From Cadophora sp. MPI-SDFR-AT-0126 (Eukaryota; Ascomycota; Leotiomycetes; Helotiales; Ploettnerulaceae), in the NCBI GenBank assembly GCA_020747065.1, contig JAGMVK010000002.1, positions 2,790,001 to 2,854,000 of the forward strand: a stretch of DNA of 64,000 bases. Reading direction: 5' to 3'. This document shows positions 45,098 to 57,140 of this stretch, piece after piece; the stretch's first letter is position 1; each line of letters begins with the position of its first letter. The position numbers and the translations under genes were made by a program. The notes under the pieces were generated by a model. The model saw nothing but the letters and a program-made list of their open reading frames with translations. It was not told the DNA's origin and searched no databases.

Positions 45098-46945
45098 GAG
45101 GCGTGGCGAAAGACTTGAGATCATGTAGATAGTCAGGCGCAGCTTTCTTCTAGTAGTCTAGTCGTTTGTAAGCAATCCTTTGGTGAAATCCTTCAACGTC
45201 GTCCAAGAATCTTTCAATCGCACATTGGGATACTGAACGAAGCTGCAATCAGAGACTCTGTAGATTTGGAAGTTTAGGGATAATCCACTTGTGCTCGGGA
45301 AGGGCAAAGCATCTGATGGTCCTATCCACATATCTTCACAATCAGTCGCGACCTGGAATGTTCTTGGAGAGAGTGGAAAGGACATTTATCCATTGCCACC
45401 ATGACTGGAACTGTACCCATGAATATGACTGACAAGAGAAAAGACCAACCCATTCATGACATGTGCCATGAGCGCCGAGGAGAGGAGGAAGTGGTCAGAA
45501 CGAAGCTAAGCTCTTTCAGCTTTCTGCCGTGGGATCCGACCGCCCAGCCACGTGATGGCTCGCCAAGCTCATCGCCCCTCTCTGTTGACCTCTCGCACCG
45601 CTCGCTCCATCTCACCACTTCAGGCAACAAACATCTGACTGGTCGTCTCACACGCATCTTACCACACACAGCTTAGGATGTGCCTGCAGATCTTTTCGTG
45701 TCCTATGATATCAGGTCTGATTGTCCGGGCAGATGACAAGGCCCGGGTAGAGTGATCATCAGCGGCCAAGACAGGTGGGACAAGGCGCTGTACCTCCGCA
45801 TCAGCCCTGCTCCTGGATCTGCCCTGGAGTCTGCCCCCTCAAGAGCATATAGGTAGGTCATCGTCCTGTGCCCGAGTCTAGTCGTCTACACCAAGAATCT
45901 TCATCGAAATATACCACAGTTGTATACCACAAGCAACCACTACACCAAAAACACCATTCAAGCATACGTTACAAGTCACTGCCACGCTCATATCAACATG
46001 TGTGGAGTCTTCTCAGCTATCTGGTTCGAGACTTACGAGCTCTGGGATGCCTTCCTGACCAAGCTCGGAGGTGCAATGATCAAAATTGGACTTTAAGTCA
46101 TTGAGAGCTACGATGGAGTTGACAATCTCTCCTCCACCACCACGATCACCTACCCCGCCATCATTCACACCTTCGGAATGTTTCGCATCCTCGAGATTAT
46201 GTCCACCCTATGGACAAGCTCCACTCCACTGCAGGACATCCCAACCTCCACGATCTTCGAATATCAAAGCATGGACGTCGCGAGCACAAACCGACAATAC
46301 TGTCGATGATGATGTACAATAAACGACAGAAGGGCATATATAACTTCTGGGCCACTGCCTCATGACGGGCTGAATGGAATAGAGGCATCTGGCAGCTGTA
46401 TTACTAGACGAGTGTTGGAGTATTGGCGTACTGTACACATACTGGAGAAAGCACAATTCATGTCGAGAGATGTCTGATGGGGCTATTCAGTTTCCATGTC
46501 GCCTAAGGCGACGGAGATAATATGCACATCGGCACATGTATGCCACTTCAAAAAAAACCTGTTCTCTGTTCCTTGTTCGCGCATGCACCATGAACTTCTG
46601 TCTTAAACGCTTCTGTTGCAAGTTGGTGGAGCTAGGGCGAGAATTATCACACTAGCATCATTTCGTGTACTGTATATTTGTTCCAAGATATCCAATCTCG
46701 ACAATGAAATTCGCTGTCCCATATTCCCTGACATGGAATCAATCTCTGGCAAAATGCCCAAGCCTCGTTTTAGGACTAGTTCTGATTTTCGATCTTCATC
46801 CTTACTTCCCAACAGCTCCTGCTCTGAGCTCAGACTTAGCTGGCACCGTGCCAGGATTGCGAGCTTCCTGTTGAGCAATGTCATCCATCTCGATTGGATT
46901 TGCACCGCTGCGCTGTACTTCATGCCCTTCGTACGCTACTCACTG
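45098..46945. other. Intergenic region with one possible small gene
   Basis: About 1.8 kb. The only candidate is the 32-codon frame at 45998-46096, listed separately. Other open frames (45401-45676, 46086-46322, and minus-strand frames near 46.2 and 46.6-46.9 kb) have no recognisable features. Confidence 0.45.
45998..46096 (+). CDS. Possible 32-residue peptide gene
   Basis: ATG to TAA gives a 32-residue amphipathic peptide starting MCGVFSAIWFETYELWDAF. What favours it is the upstream sequence. A TATA-like CATATAGG lies near 45,847. About 120 nt of unstructured leader follow, rich in CA and CAA, as is common in well-expressed ascomycete genes, and the ATG is the first in that leader. Against it: it is very short, has no homologue I recognise, and is not bounded by splice sites. 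Confidence 0.25.
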   Translation: MCGVFSAIWFETYELWDAFLTKLGGAMIKIGL

Positions 46946-49249
46946 TTAGCATGATTCAATTCTTGCAGTAATTTCAGGTCCCTCACCGAAATCAAAGTCC
47001 TGAGCTTGAATCTGTTTCTCGGTGGCCATCGTCTGTTTAGCTTGAACTTCCTGGCCCTCATAAACTGTTTCACAATTAGCATATCTTGTCTGGGGAAACA
47101 TGGGGAACACTTACTGAAACTCAATTCCTCCAGAGTACGATTTGCCGTTTCTGGGAACAAGAAATAGACAAAGACAATTTCAAAAAAGACCCATGCGCAG
47201 AAGACAAGAAGATACTTCCAGGAGATGCTCTTGATTCCAATGGGATTGACGAATGTGGAGAAGAAGTTAGCTCCGCGAGCGAAAAATTGAAAGAGCGCTA
47301 TCCCGCGAGTTCGCTCTGCGTATGGAAAGATTTCGACCAGATATGCTACAGAACGTCAATCCACGATCTATCAACCAAGCTGGAAAGCGAGAAGATTGTG
47401 CTTACTGTAGGTCAACGAGTTGTACCCGATGTTATACATTGGTGAGTACGCAAAGATGAAGAACACAGCGACTCTGCCAGCAATTGCGTTCTTACTATCT
47501 CCTTGGAGATAGATGCCCATGCAAGTGGTCCAGCCGACATAGCAGCAAAGCATACCAATTGTGCAGATTAAGAACATCTTCCGGCGGGCGAATCTTGTCA
47601 CGATGAGCGCGATGGTGGTAGCGTTGACGAGTCCCCAGGCTTGGTTGCCGACTGTGAAGGATTTCGAAGTTAGTATCGCCTTGTCAGAAAGAGACTAAGA
47701 GTTCCAAGCTGATTTAGGAGGCGGAAAGGCTGTCTGAGGCAGCCAAAATCCTCCTTAGACAACCTTTAATTAGAAGAAAGAAGTCGGAGAACACCCACCA
47801 TTGATAATTTGTTGGGTATTGGAATTCTTGATTCCAAGCATGGTCAAAATCCTCATAAAGTAGTACCTATCAAGGTCAGCATATTCCAAGCACTTCTCAT
47901 TCCATGAAGTGAGGATTAAATTACGATAACAGAGTATTGCCGCTCCACTGAGTGAAGAATCCCAACATCGTCCCGATGAAAGCTCGCTTCCTCATACCGA
48001 CCGTACGGAAGAGATCCAAGTAAGTCTGCTTTGAAGCATCCATTTCAATACGGATTGTAGCTTCGATCTGGGCCATTTCAGCTCGGACGATGAGACTGCT
48101 AGGATCGTCTTCTGAGTGGTAGTGTGAGAGGATTTTGAACGCTTCTTCGCGTCGGTCTTTGCTGATCAAGTAACGAGGGCTTTCAGGAAGGAAACTGAGG
48201 TCTGGGATTAGCCGATGTCTTTGAATCATTTGTTCATGGCGGAATTAGGCTGGCCGGTGGTTGCTTACAAAACTAAGGTCAACTGTACCAATGAAGGTAC
48301 CAACTGCAAGAACGATGGGATCCGCCATGCCCAATTACTGGAGATACCATTGGAAGTGACTAGACAATATCATTGAGTCAGTATCGTACTTTCAACGTGA
48401 GAGCCGGCGGCCGCGAGGGAGCTGCGAGAAGCCGATCGCCCACGACCACCCCGAGCATCCTGATTGGCATGATGAGGAGAACACTCACTGTGATTCGTGC
48501 CCATCGTGATAGCAGCAGCTGTCAAAGATCCGATAAAATAAGACGAGTTGAAAAGCGCAGTCAAGAAAGGTCGTTCCTTCGGATAGCCCAATTCTCCCAA
48601 CATCGCCGAACCAGATATGATGCAAAACGGGATACCAAAACCCAGGATCATACGAGCTACGATATACATGCCAACTGTACCATGTCAGTTCTCCCTCTAG
48701 TACTTATCATGAAGGGAATGAGGGATTAAATACCGTTTTGGGCAAATCCTTGGATGATAGCACCGGCAATCGAGACGGCCGACCCGAAGAAAATCGACCA
48801 CCTGCGTCCAAAGCGGTCATTGAACATAGGGACAAAGGGCAGAGAGAGGATTGCTCCGAGAGCGTAGCATGCTTGTACAAGTCCATCCAACGATGCTCGC
48901 AGGGTGCACGTCTCTTCCATTATGCCAGCTTTGTTCAATTCTGTGATGCAGTCCCCGAAGTCTGCACCTCTGTCAGGCTTCCTCTCCAAGGCAGACATGC
49001 GAGAAAATGCGACAATATGTAAGAATACATGGGATTGAGGAGCCAGGTGAACTTACAGTGCTTCCAGGATGCCACGCCTTGAAGACTGTTGATGAGCTGT
49101 GAGTCGAAGCCAGATGTGATCTCGATGCCCATGCATGTTGGGAAGAGAAGGAGATACAGTTTTCGAAGATTCTTCTTCTTGTACCATGGGGTATGATCGC
49201 CTTCGATGAGGCGGGTGAGGACAGGGTCACCCTCGTGAGCTATAACCAT
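46946..49249 (-). CDS. MFS sugar transporter (STL1/lactose-permease-like), nine exons
   Basis: The coding sequence looks broken but resolves into nine exons on the minus strand: 49249-49057, 48961-48734, 48674-48489, 48359-48269, 48194-47925, 47866-47799, 47651-47406, 47345-47115 and 47064-46946. Every junction keeps phase, giving 543 residues, the usual length. Most introns show GTAAGT-like donors and CTGAC/CTAAT branch points. Landmarks: GFDSQLINSLQ, FNDRFGRRWSIFFGS, GSAMLGELGYPKERP, NWAWRIPSFLQ, LFRTVGMRKRA, PYAERTRGIALFQFFARGAN, and a C-terminus with PETANRTLEELSF joined to YEGQE. It is a plasma-membrane proton-sugar symporter class; the substrate is unknown, with lactose/cellobiose or hexose types possible. 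Confidence 0.85.
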
Positions 49250-52200
49250 GTTGACGCTGTTGCAGAAATTGTGCAGTTGTTTTGGAGGTGGAAATTATAC
49301 TCCCAGAAGCTAGTAGAAACAGCTGAACAATCAACCTCTCTTTCCTTCCTCTTTCCACATCTGAGACGAAACCCGAAGCTTAAATACACACTCATCTCCT
49401 CTCCATCGACGCCTCAAACCCGCATATACCCAGTCCAGTGCTCCAACCCTCCATCCCCACAAAGAATGCCAAGCACCAAGTACCAAAAACATTTCGCGGG
49501 GTATCGTATCCCACTCAGGCTCAATCGCCAACCCCACAACCCTCGAATCCTTCGTAAGGCTGAGACCTTCTCGAAGAAGACATATGAGGCGATCATACCA
49601 GATCACGAAGAACGGGTGGGGTGCTTCATTGGATGGTGGCTGGGTGGGTGATTGATATGCTTAGGCTAAAGGGGTTTCCTGTCGGCGAAACGGCGCGACT
49701 TAGATTGTTTGCGAGGTGCGGATGTGGTAGACGAGTCTCTTGTTTTGAAGAGATGGGTGGGCTTGGAGGGTAGGCGGGTGGGATACGGATGGATGTGTAT
49801 TGCTGCTGTGCCGTGATGGGGATTTTTGGAGGTCGATGAATCGAGCGGGTGTTTTCCTGGGGTGTGCCCGTTGTGGTAACCTAGTATGTACACGAGGTGA
49901 TGTATCTTATGCACCTCGTAGGATCGAGGGAGTGAACATGTCAAAGATACTAGAGAATTCTCGTTCCATCGTTCTCTGCTTTTAATCCAAACGTTTCTCA
50001 AAATAGCAACAAAATTACATTTGTCCGCATAACTCATGATCTCACTCCGACAATCCCTCTTTCAGATACCTCCTTACACAAAGCAGAATACTCTTCATCA
50101 TCTCTGAACTTAACTACTCCTTCCACTCATCCGTACCCCGCTCCGTATCTTTCAATTTCAGTCTACATGACTCAGGGCATGTTTATATCCACAAAGTTGC
50201 AAAACACAACGGATGAGGGTGTGCTTTTGCTTGCGGCGAAGTCGTACGCAGTCGATTTGAAGAAGATAATTTGTACGACTTTCAAGAGATTCCACCTGTG
50301 GCAAGACACGGTTGGGATAGATGACGGCGTGGATGTGATTGGGCCGTCTTTTGTTTTCTCATCTGTTCGGTTTGCAATCTCGCATCATTTTGACTATGGA
50401 CATCGCACCTCTTATTTTCAATCTCTGTGGCACTGTCTGGTCTGTTGCATATCGCAGCCTGCACCTCGCCGGCGATCATGCATTGTCCCGAATGTCTCGG
50501 ACACATCATACGACTCATTGGATGTTCTCGTTCACTGATGCTTGATCGAAGTATTTCGTTGCAAATCGTGGCCGAGAAGTGCCCGAATGGGTTCTAGACT
50601 CTGGCTCTTGCATCGTGTGAAAATGTTGTTGAGGCTACAGGGCATGTCAGCCAGCACGAAGACGACGCTAGGACTCTAATGGTAATGGAAAGGGTAGATG
50701 TACGGGACCTGAATAAGATCTTGTGTTACAATTCGCATTTGCTCGATGAAAACTGGTGGCCAACTTCCTCAAATCGAGAGCTTGTGACACATAGACGAAG
50801 ACGAGTGTTGACTCAACCCTAATTTACTCTGTGTTACGCGAGTCTCGGGTTTCGAAGGGTGGAGAAGTGCCAAATGTGATTGGAAGATACGACACGGAAG
50901 CATACTTTGTTGCATGTCGTGCCCCGCTCAGCTTATGGCTTGTGGACATTGATCTGGTTGGTGTTTTGAGGGAAGCGAGGATCTTCCACGGTCCAGGCAA
51001 GGGGAAATTGTATCTCGATACGGTTCCACCAAACTCAAGCATGGAATGTTGAAGCTTGAACGTGTATAGACTGCCTTTTACATGCTCTCACTGTTCTAGG
51101 AGATGTGTAAAGCAGACTCGTGGGGGACAAACCTTCGAAAAGCTCGTAGCATATCACGTTTCAATTACGACACGTGACTTGAGTTATTTCGCCACCTCGA
51201 CGAGAAATGGTAGCACGACTCGCGAAGATCGCTCGATAGTCAAACTCTAAAAAAAAAATGACTGGCTTTTATGTTCCGTGTCTCGCAAATATCAGGAGAC
51301 ACATCGGCATCAGGAATGTGAACCTCAAAATCTATTTGCTGAATCGGAATTGGAAACATGTGAGAACGATTATTGATTTCAGTCTGTTGCATGTCGCAGG
51401 CGGAGAGCTTTCTCCTGCCGGAGAGTATCTCCTTGCGGAGGGAGCTCCTGACGGAGAGAGTACTCCTAGAGGTATCGAGATGGCGGGGAAATGGCCTGAG
51501 ACATGGGAAAAAGCAAATTTATTCGTTGTCTGCGATTGAAGAATTATGAATACACTTGATTAATTGAGAATAACAAGGGAATGGATGAGGGGTTCAAAGT
51601 ACATCAAAGCATCCGAGATATTGCAAAGATCAAGAAGAAGACAGAAATGGAAGTAAGCAATTGCACGTGATACCGAACAAAAATGAAGCGGATTGAATCT
51701 GGATTGACATATCTGATGGCTTGAATGCCATTGTAAAGCCGTGCCATAGATGGATCGACGATAAAGTCAACATTGTGGTGTATGTATGATGTTGTATTCA
51801 GGTAATGCAAGTACATTCGAGGAAAACAATCGGAGCCAATTCTCTTGACAAACTGCCCCGGACACTGGCCAGGCAGTACAATCCATCCCATGAGTATGTA
51901 AAATTCGACGTCCAGCTACTTGACAGCTTGTCAACGGCTGGACCTGTAGGAAGGAAGTCATCTTGGTGGACAAGTAGTTTAACAAGGAACACGTGATGAA
52001 GCTTAAATCAACCTCTGCACAAAATTTTCCGCTTCGGAAACCACTGATGGACCTCGGCAACTCTCGCTCTCTTCTCGGTGCTCATCTAACAAGCCAGCAA
52101 CAACCACATGTCAAGAACCTCTTGGAAGTATACCGCATCCTCTGTCATGATTGGAGAGGCTACAAGAAGAGAATGTACTTGCACGCGCCGATAACCTTGA

Positions 52201-53257
52201 GAGAGCCCACAAAACATGGAAGAGGCTGCAAACCAGCCTCCTACATGAGGCTATCAGACCCACGAATCCACAAATATCGGGCTACTACTTCGAGGCTACC
52301 GGGTCCACGATTCCACAATAAAACGCCTCTGAGCAATGGTGCAGCATGCAAATGCCGACGAGCAAGAGAAAGCTTCGGAACTGTCTCGGTCGCATTTGAT
52401 TCAGGTTGCAAGGCGCCGCATCTGACGTCGACATGCAGACATCGCACGATTTGGTGAAGATGGGGGACTCCACCGACGATAATGTTCTAATCTCAGGGTC
52501 CTGGAGTAGTTTCACCCTTAGCCAGGCGCATCTATAAGGCATTGTTTTGCGCAGAATTTTCGTGTTAAGGTCACCTCAACTGGATTGAGAAATACACCGA
52601 TGCTGTGCGGCTCATAAATAAGCAAACGCCATTCCCGCTTGTGCTTGAAAAGCTTCCTGGTTATCTCTCGGCTTTCTTTCCGTTGCTTATCCTCTCCAAT
52701 TGGAGTCCCCGCAATCCACCTGATGACGCTGTTGTGGATCAGTGCCATGGCGCCGTTGCGCTCGTCAAAATAAGATCCTTTCGCGGACGAGAACTGCGCC
52801 CAATCATAGCTAAGCAAGAGATTGAATATGGACACCGCCTTAAGGCAGGAAAACTCATATTGGTAAACAGATGTCGATCTCATGAGAAAACATTAAAATT
52901 CAACGCAAGAAGTTGCTGCTAACATGACTCTGCTCCGGGTCTTGCAGGTGTTGGGAGAAGAAAGTTATCCGACCGTCCGATTGATGCGACAATTACCCTG
53001 TCTGATCCTGAACAGAAATTTGGGAATTGTGGATAACATCCAGGACGGTGGGTAAAAAGTTGACAGGAGTTTGATGGCTGACAAGTATAACAGTCTCCTC
53101 CTCCCCATTTTCTCCTCTACTCCATCATCTCACTCTTATCCTCTACCCATCTCCCCAAGCGCTGCGCAACCTTAGCAAATTGTCGATACTTGCTGTTTCG
53201 TTTCCTGGCTGAGCCAGAGATCTTCCTTTTGTATTCTCTCCTTGCATTACAGCCAGT
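49250..53257. other. 4-kb stretch without a supported gene
   Basis: This lies between two divergent sugar transporters. Open frames here (49193-49651, 50167-50538, 50831-51052, 51258-51539, 51993-52457, 52605-52922) show no domain, no consistent splice pattern and weak coding character. A four-unit inverted-repeat minisatellite sits at 51401-51469, and a diverged pair of about 34 bp at about 52,240-52,325. The last 200 bp are the pyrimidine-rich leader of the transporter starting at 53258. Old decayed gene fragments are possible but I cannot identify them. Confidence 0.5.
51401..51469. repeat. Four tandem 16-18-bp units, each an inverted repeat
   Basis: Four consecutive units follow the pattern CGGAGAG-n-CTCCT-nn. 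The arms GGAG and CTCC pair within each unit, and the centre varies (CTTT, TAT, GAG, AGTA). Each unit could form its own small stem. Confidence 0.65.
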
Positions 53258-55000
53258 ATGGAAGAACAAAGACCCCAACGAGCTGGCAGTGTGTCCACTG
53301 TGAAGACATATGCCGGGCTCATGGGCAGACCTCTTGGTCTTGTCATTTCAACCATTGCTACGACAGGGTTTCTCCTCTTCGGATATGACCAGGGTGTCAT
53401 GTCCGGTATCATCTCAGCAGACCCATTCAACGCCTACTTCCCAGAAACCAAGGATAATTCTGTGTACCAAGGTTTCGTCACTGCTATTTACGAAATTGGA
53501 TGCTTGTTTGGCGCTATTTTCATTCTTGCTTTTGGAGACAAGACTGGCCGAAGAAGAGCTGTAAGTCTTCATTCTTTTGTCATAGGAATTATCTGACCAG
53601 CCTAGATGATGCTTGGTGGAGTTATCATGATCCTGGGTGTTGTCATCCAGATCAGCGCCATTAAAGGATCCAAAGCAACTGTTCAATTCATCATCGGCCG
53701 GACTGTAACTGGTATTGGCAATGGTATCAACACTTCCACCATCCCAACCTATCAGGCTGAGTGCAGTCGTACCACCAACCGTGGTCTTCTCATTTGCATT
53801 GAAGGAGGAATCATTGCGTTCGGGACCATGATTGCGTACTGGATCGACTACGGCGCGTCTTATGGGCCCAATGACCTCACGTGGCGTTTCCCCATCGCTT
53901 TCCAGATCATCTTTGGCATAATTCTCATTGTCGGTATCTGGTTCCTTCCGGAGTCACCAAGATGGTTGATCACGCAAGACCGACACGAAGATGCCATCGA
54001 TGTCATTGCTGCTCTCAGCGGTCTCGAAACTACAGATGCAGATGTTACTCTCCAGCACTCCCTGATTGTGGACGGTATCAAGGCGAGTGGACATGCAGGC
54101 GGAGAGGTCCCCTACTCTGCTCTCTTCACTGGTGGAAAGACTCAACATTTCCGCCGCCTACTCCTTGGATCCAGCTCTCAATTCTTCCAACAACTGGGAG
54201 GGTGCAACGCTGTCATCTATTATTTCCCCATTCTGTTCCAATCTGCCATTGGAGTTTCGCATAATCTCGCCTTGTTGCTTGGTGGAGTCAATATGATTGT
54301 TTACTCAATCTTTGCCACGGTTTCATGGTTTATCATTGAGCGTGCTGGTCGTCGCCAATTGTTCCTTTGGGGTACTGTCGGACAGTGTCTAAGCATGGTG
54401 TTGGTCTTCGCTTGCTTGATTCCAGATGGTGGAAAGGGACCCTCTGCCAAGGGAGCCGGCGTCGGTCTCTTCACATATATCGCCTTCTTCGGAGCCACAT
54501 GGCTACCACTCCCATGGCTTTACCCAGCTGAGATTAACCCTCTACGAACTCGTGCAAAGGCCAATGCTGTATCGACCATCACCAACTGGCTCTTCAACTT
54601 TTTGATCGTCATGGTTACTCCCGTCATGATTTCGAACATCAAGTGGGGAACTTACCTCTTCTTCGCCATTGTCAACGCCTGCTTCATTCCCATCATCTAC
54701 TTCTTCTACCCCGAGACGAAGAAGCGCTCTTTGGAGGAAATTGATCTCATCTTCGCCAAGGGATATCTTGAGAATATGTCCTATGTCAGGGCTAGTTACG
54801 AAATGCCATTCTTGTCTGATCGCGAGGTCGAGGCCATGTCGAGACAGTACGGCTTCATTGACAGTGATGAGGAGACAAAAATTGGAGGGGATAGCAGCGA
54901 CAATGAGAAGGGTGATGCTGCGTTGAGAAACCGAAATACTGGCAGCAACAGGTCATTGCAAATGCACGATACTGAGGAAGGAGGTCTACGAAACGACTAA
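53258..55000 (+). CDS. MFS hexose/pentose transporter
   Basis: Two exons, 53258-53560 and 53606-55000, with a 45-nt intron (GTAAGT, CTGACC, TAG), encode 565 residues. Sugar-porter signatures are all present: TTGFLLFGYDQGVMSGI in helix 1, GDKTGRRR, TVTGIGNGINTSTIPTYQAE, FLPESPRWLITQDR, QFFQQLGGCNAVIYYFP, ERAGRRQLFLWG, LYPAEINPLRTRAKA and YPETKKRSLEEID. Twelve membrane helices fit, and the C-terminal tail is long, acidic and rich in Ser and Asn. The protein is a proton-coupled or facilitative hexose/xylose transporter of the plasma membrane. The substrate cannot be fixed from sequence alone. Confidence 0.9.
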
Positions 55001-55666
55001 ATGAGGCCTGAGGCTTCTTCCATCCAGGGATGGATTGTTGGCCGATGGCCACTCAATACTCTGCACATCTGTGCGATATAAGGGGAGGACTGGTTGATGC
55101 AGGCGCATCGCGCTCCTGGCTCGAGGAATTCGTGGTCCCGGGCGAACTCGTGAGGTGAGAGACTGGTGTCCAAGGACACTTCGTTGTCATAGATTGGATA
55201 GAATACTAGACATAGAGCTACAGAGATACCACAATAGATTTTTTTTTAACGTTATATCTCCTCAAATTCACAGCAAAATCCCAGTATTCAGCAAGTGCTT
55301 CAGAATTTTTACGCCTAGAGCTATCGAACCTTGGATCCGGTGCTCCGAGCCGGGCTGCGGGAATAAACATTTCTGACAATTTCAAAGCTGGAATCCAAGC
55401 AGCGCCTTCTGAGACCTCGCCAGCCAGTGATCGGCACAAGTGACATCGTGGCACCTGGCGCCCAGATGGAAGAGGGGTTCTGGGGACGAGTAGTCTACCC
55501 CGCAACTTACCCCGCGGTCCAGTCCCAGCCAGCCTAGGTGGTGCCATTGCCGATCTTTTGTGCTCAGTTTCTATTAACCCTTCTCTTGTTCGAATGCAAT
55601 TTTTTTTCTATAATTCTATTCTCTCATAAACCTTCCGGTATTGAAATTCTATGAAATACCTGTAAC
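55001..55666. other. Intergenic region
   Basis: About 0.67 kb between two plus-strand genes, with T-runs near 55239 and 55601. Nothing else is seen. Confidence 0.5.
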
Positions 55667-57140
55667 ATGTCGTCACGCACAGTTCCGAAGGTAGAAGGTT
55701 ATACGATTAAGGAGGAGAATGCCGCCAAGATTCGAAAGAGTTTGTCCTCCCCTTCACGAACTCTCAACTACCTATTGTAAATTCATCACTAACACCTCCT
55801 AGCAATCGATGAAGCAACCTCCTCAAAGGACAAAATCCCCGGTTTCGTCTTCGTAGCCGTCAACAAAAATGGCGACGAGATCTTCTCCCACGCCTCGGGC
55901 AAACGGGGAGCCGAAACCAAAGAGCCCATGACTCTCGATTCTGTCTTCTGGATCGCATCATGCACGAAGATGGTTGGCGGTATTGCGTGTATGCAGCTTG
56001 TTGAGCAGGGGAAGTTGAGTCTGGATGATGCGGAGTTGGTGGGGAAGCTGGCGCCGGAGTTGAAGAAGGCGAAGATTTTGGAGGGGTTCGATGAGAAGGA
56101 TAGGCCGGTTTGGAAGGAGAAGAAAGTGGGTATTACGTTGAGGCATTTGTTGAGCCATACTTGTGAGTATCTCTCCTTTGAAGGCTGGTTTTGGAAGGCT
56201 TGAGATGAGAGGAGAATTAGTGTCATGTGATAAGTACTGATGTTTGAGTAGCTGGCTTGGGCTACACTTTTTTCAATCCCGAGCTCAGGAAAGTCGGTCT
56301 CCCCAGAGGCATTGATGAGTTCTCCGGTAGAATCGAGGATATCGATCCTATCCTGCTATTCGAGCCCGGCTCTAAATTCAATTATGGTGTAAGTTCTCAT
56401 TGTCCTTCCATTACCACGGTACTAAGACATCCAAGACAGGAATTGACTGGGCATGCGTCCTCGTGGAGAGAGTAACGGGGCAATCCCTCTCCGACTACAT
56501 CACCACCAACATCTTCTCACCCCTCAACATCAAAAACATGTCCTTCTTCCCCCCACAATCCATGAAAGACAACCTCGCACACATGCACCAACGCTACCCC
56601 GATGGCCACATCACCACTCGCGAACACCTTCTCCGCGGCCCCCTCTACGCCAATACTCCCTCCCAGCAAAAAGAAATCTTCAACTCCGCCGGTGCAGGCC
56701 TCTTCGCCCAACCCCGCGAATACGTCAAGATCATCGCCACCCTCCTCAACAACGGCACCTCCCCAACAACCGGCAAGCAAATCCTCAAGCCCGAAACAGT
56801 CGACTAGATGTTCAGCAACCAGATCCCTGACCAGCCGAACTTTGGACGGGAGCCCATTCAAGCTGCTACTCCTGAGCTCACGAACCCGATTCCTGAGCTG
56901 TATCCGCAGCCGAAGGAGCAGGAGCAGGGTTGGGGTTTGACGTTCATGTTGACCATTCATCCCGGCGCGACTGGGAGGGGGGCTAATACGGGGTGGTGGG
57001 CTGGGCTGCCGAATTTGTTTTGGTGGGCGGATAGGGAGAAGGGAGTTGGAGGGATGGTGGCGAGTCAGATTGTGCCGTTTGCGGATGCAGAGGTTATGGG
57101 ACTTTGGGCGGGGGTGGAAAGTGCTATTTATCAGGGCTAG
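55667..57140 (+). pseudogene. Serine beta-lactamase-fold hydrolase with an in-frame stop
   Basis: Four exons, 55667-55739, 55803-56162, 56252-56388 and 56436-57140, join in phase into 425 codons. Family landmarks of the class C beta-lactamase/esterase/LovD-like group: WIASCTKMVGGIACMQLVEQG with the catalytic Ser-x-x-Lys (S-C-T-K), LRHLLSHTSGLGY across intron 2, FNYGTGIDWA with the Tyr across intron 3, SAGAGLFAQPREYVKI, and NTGWWAGLPNLFWWADREKG near the C-terminus. A TAG at 56805-56807 falls between KPETVD and MFSNQIPDQ, and the correct frame simply continues after it. The normal codon there was probably Gln or Glu. The product would lose the C-terminal 111 residues, so it is likely inactive unless read through. 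The substrate is unknown. Confidence 0.8.

Noticed and set aside
46946..49249. Reading the fragmented minus-strand transporter as a pseudogene
   Set aside because: All nine exons can be joined in phase with good splice signals, and the product has the normal length and motifs.
49193..52922. Several 60-150-codon frames between the two sugar transporters
   Set aside because: No domain, no consistent splice structure and overlapping frames on both strands. Coding cannot be supported.
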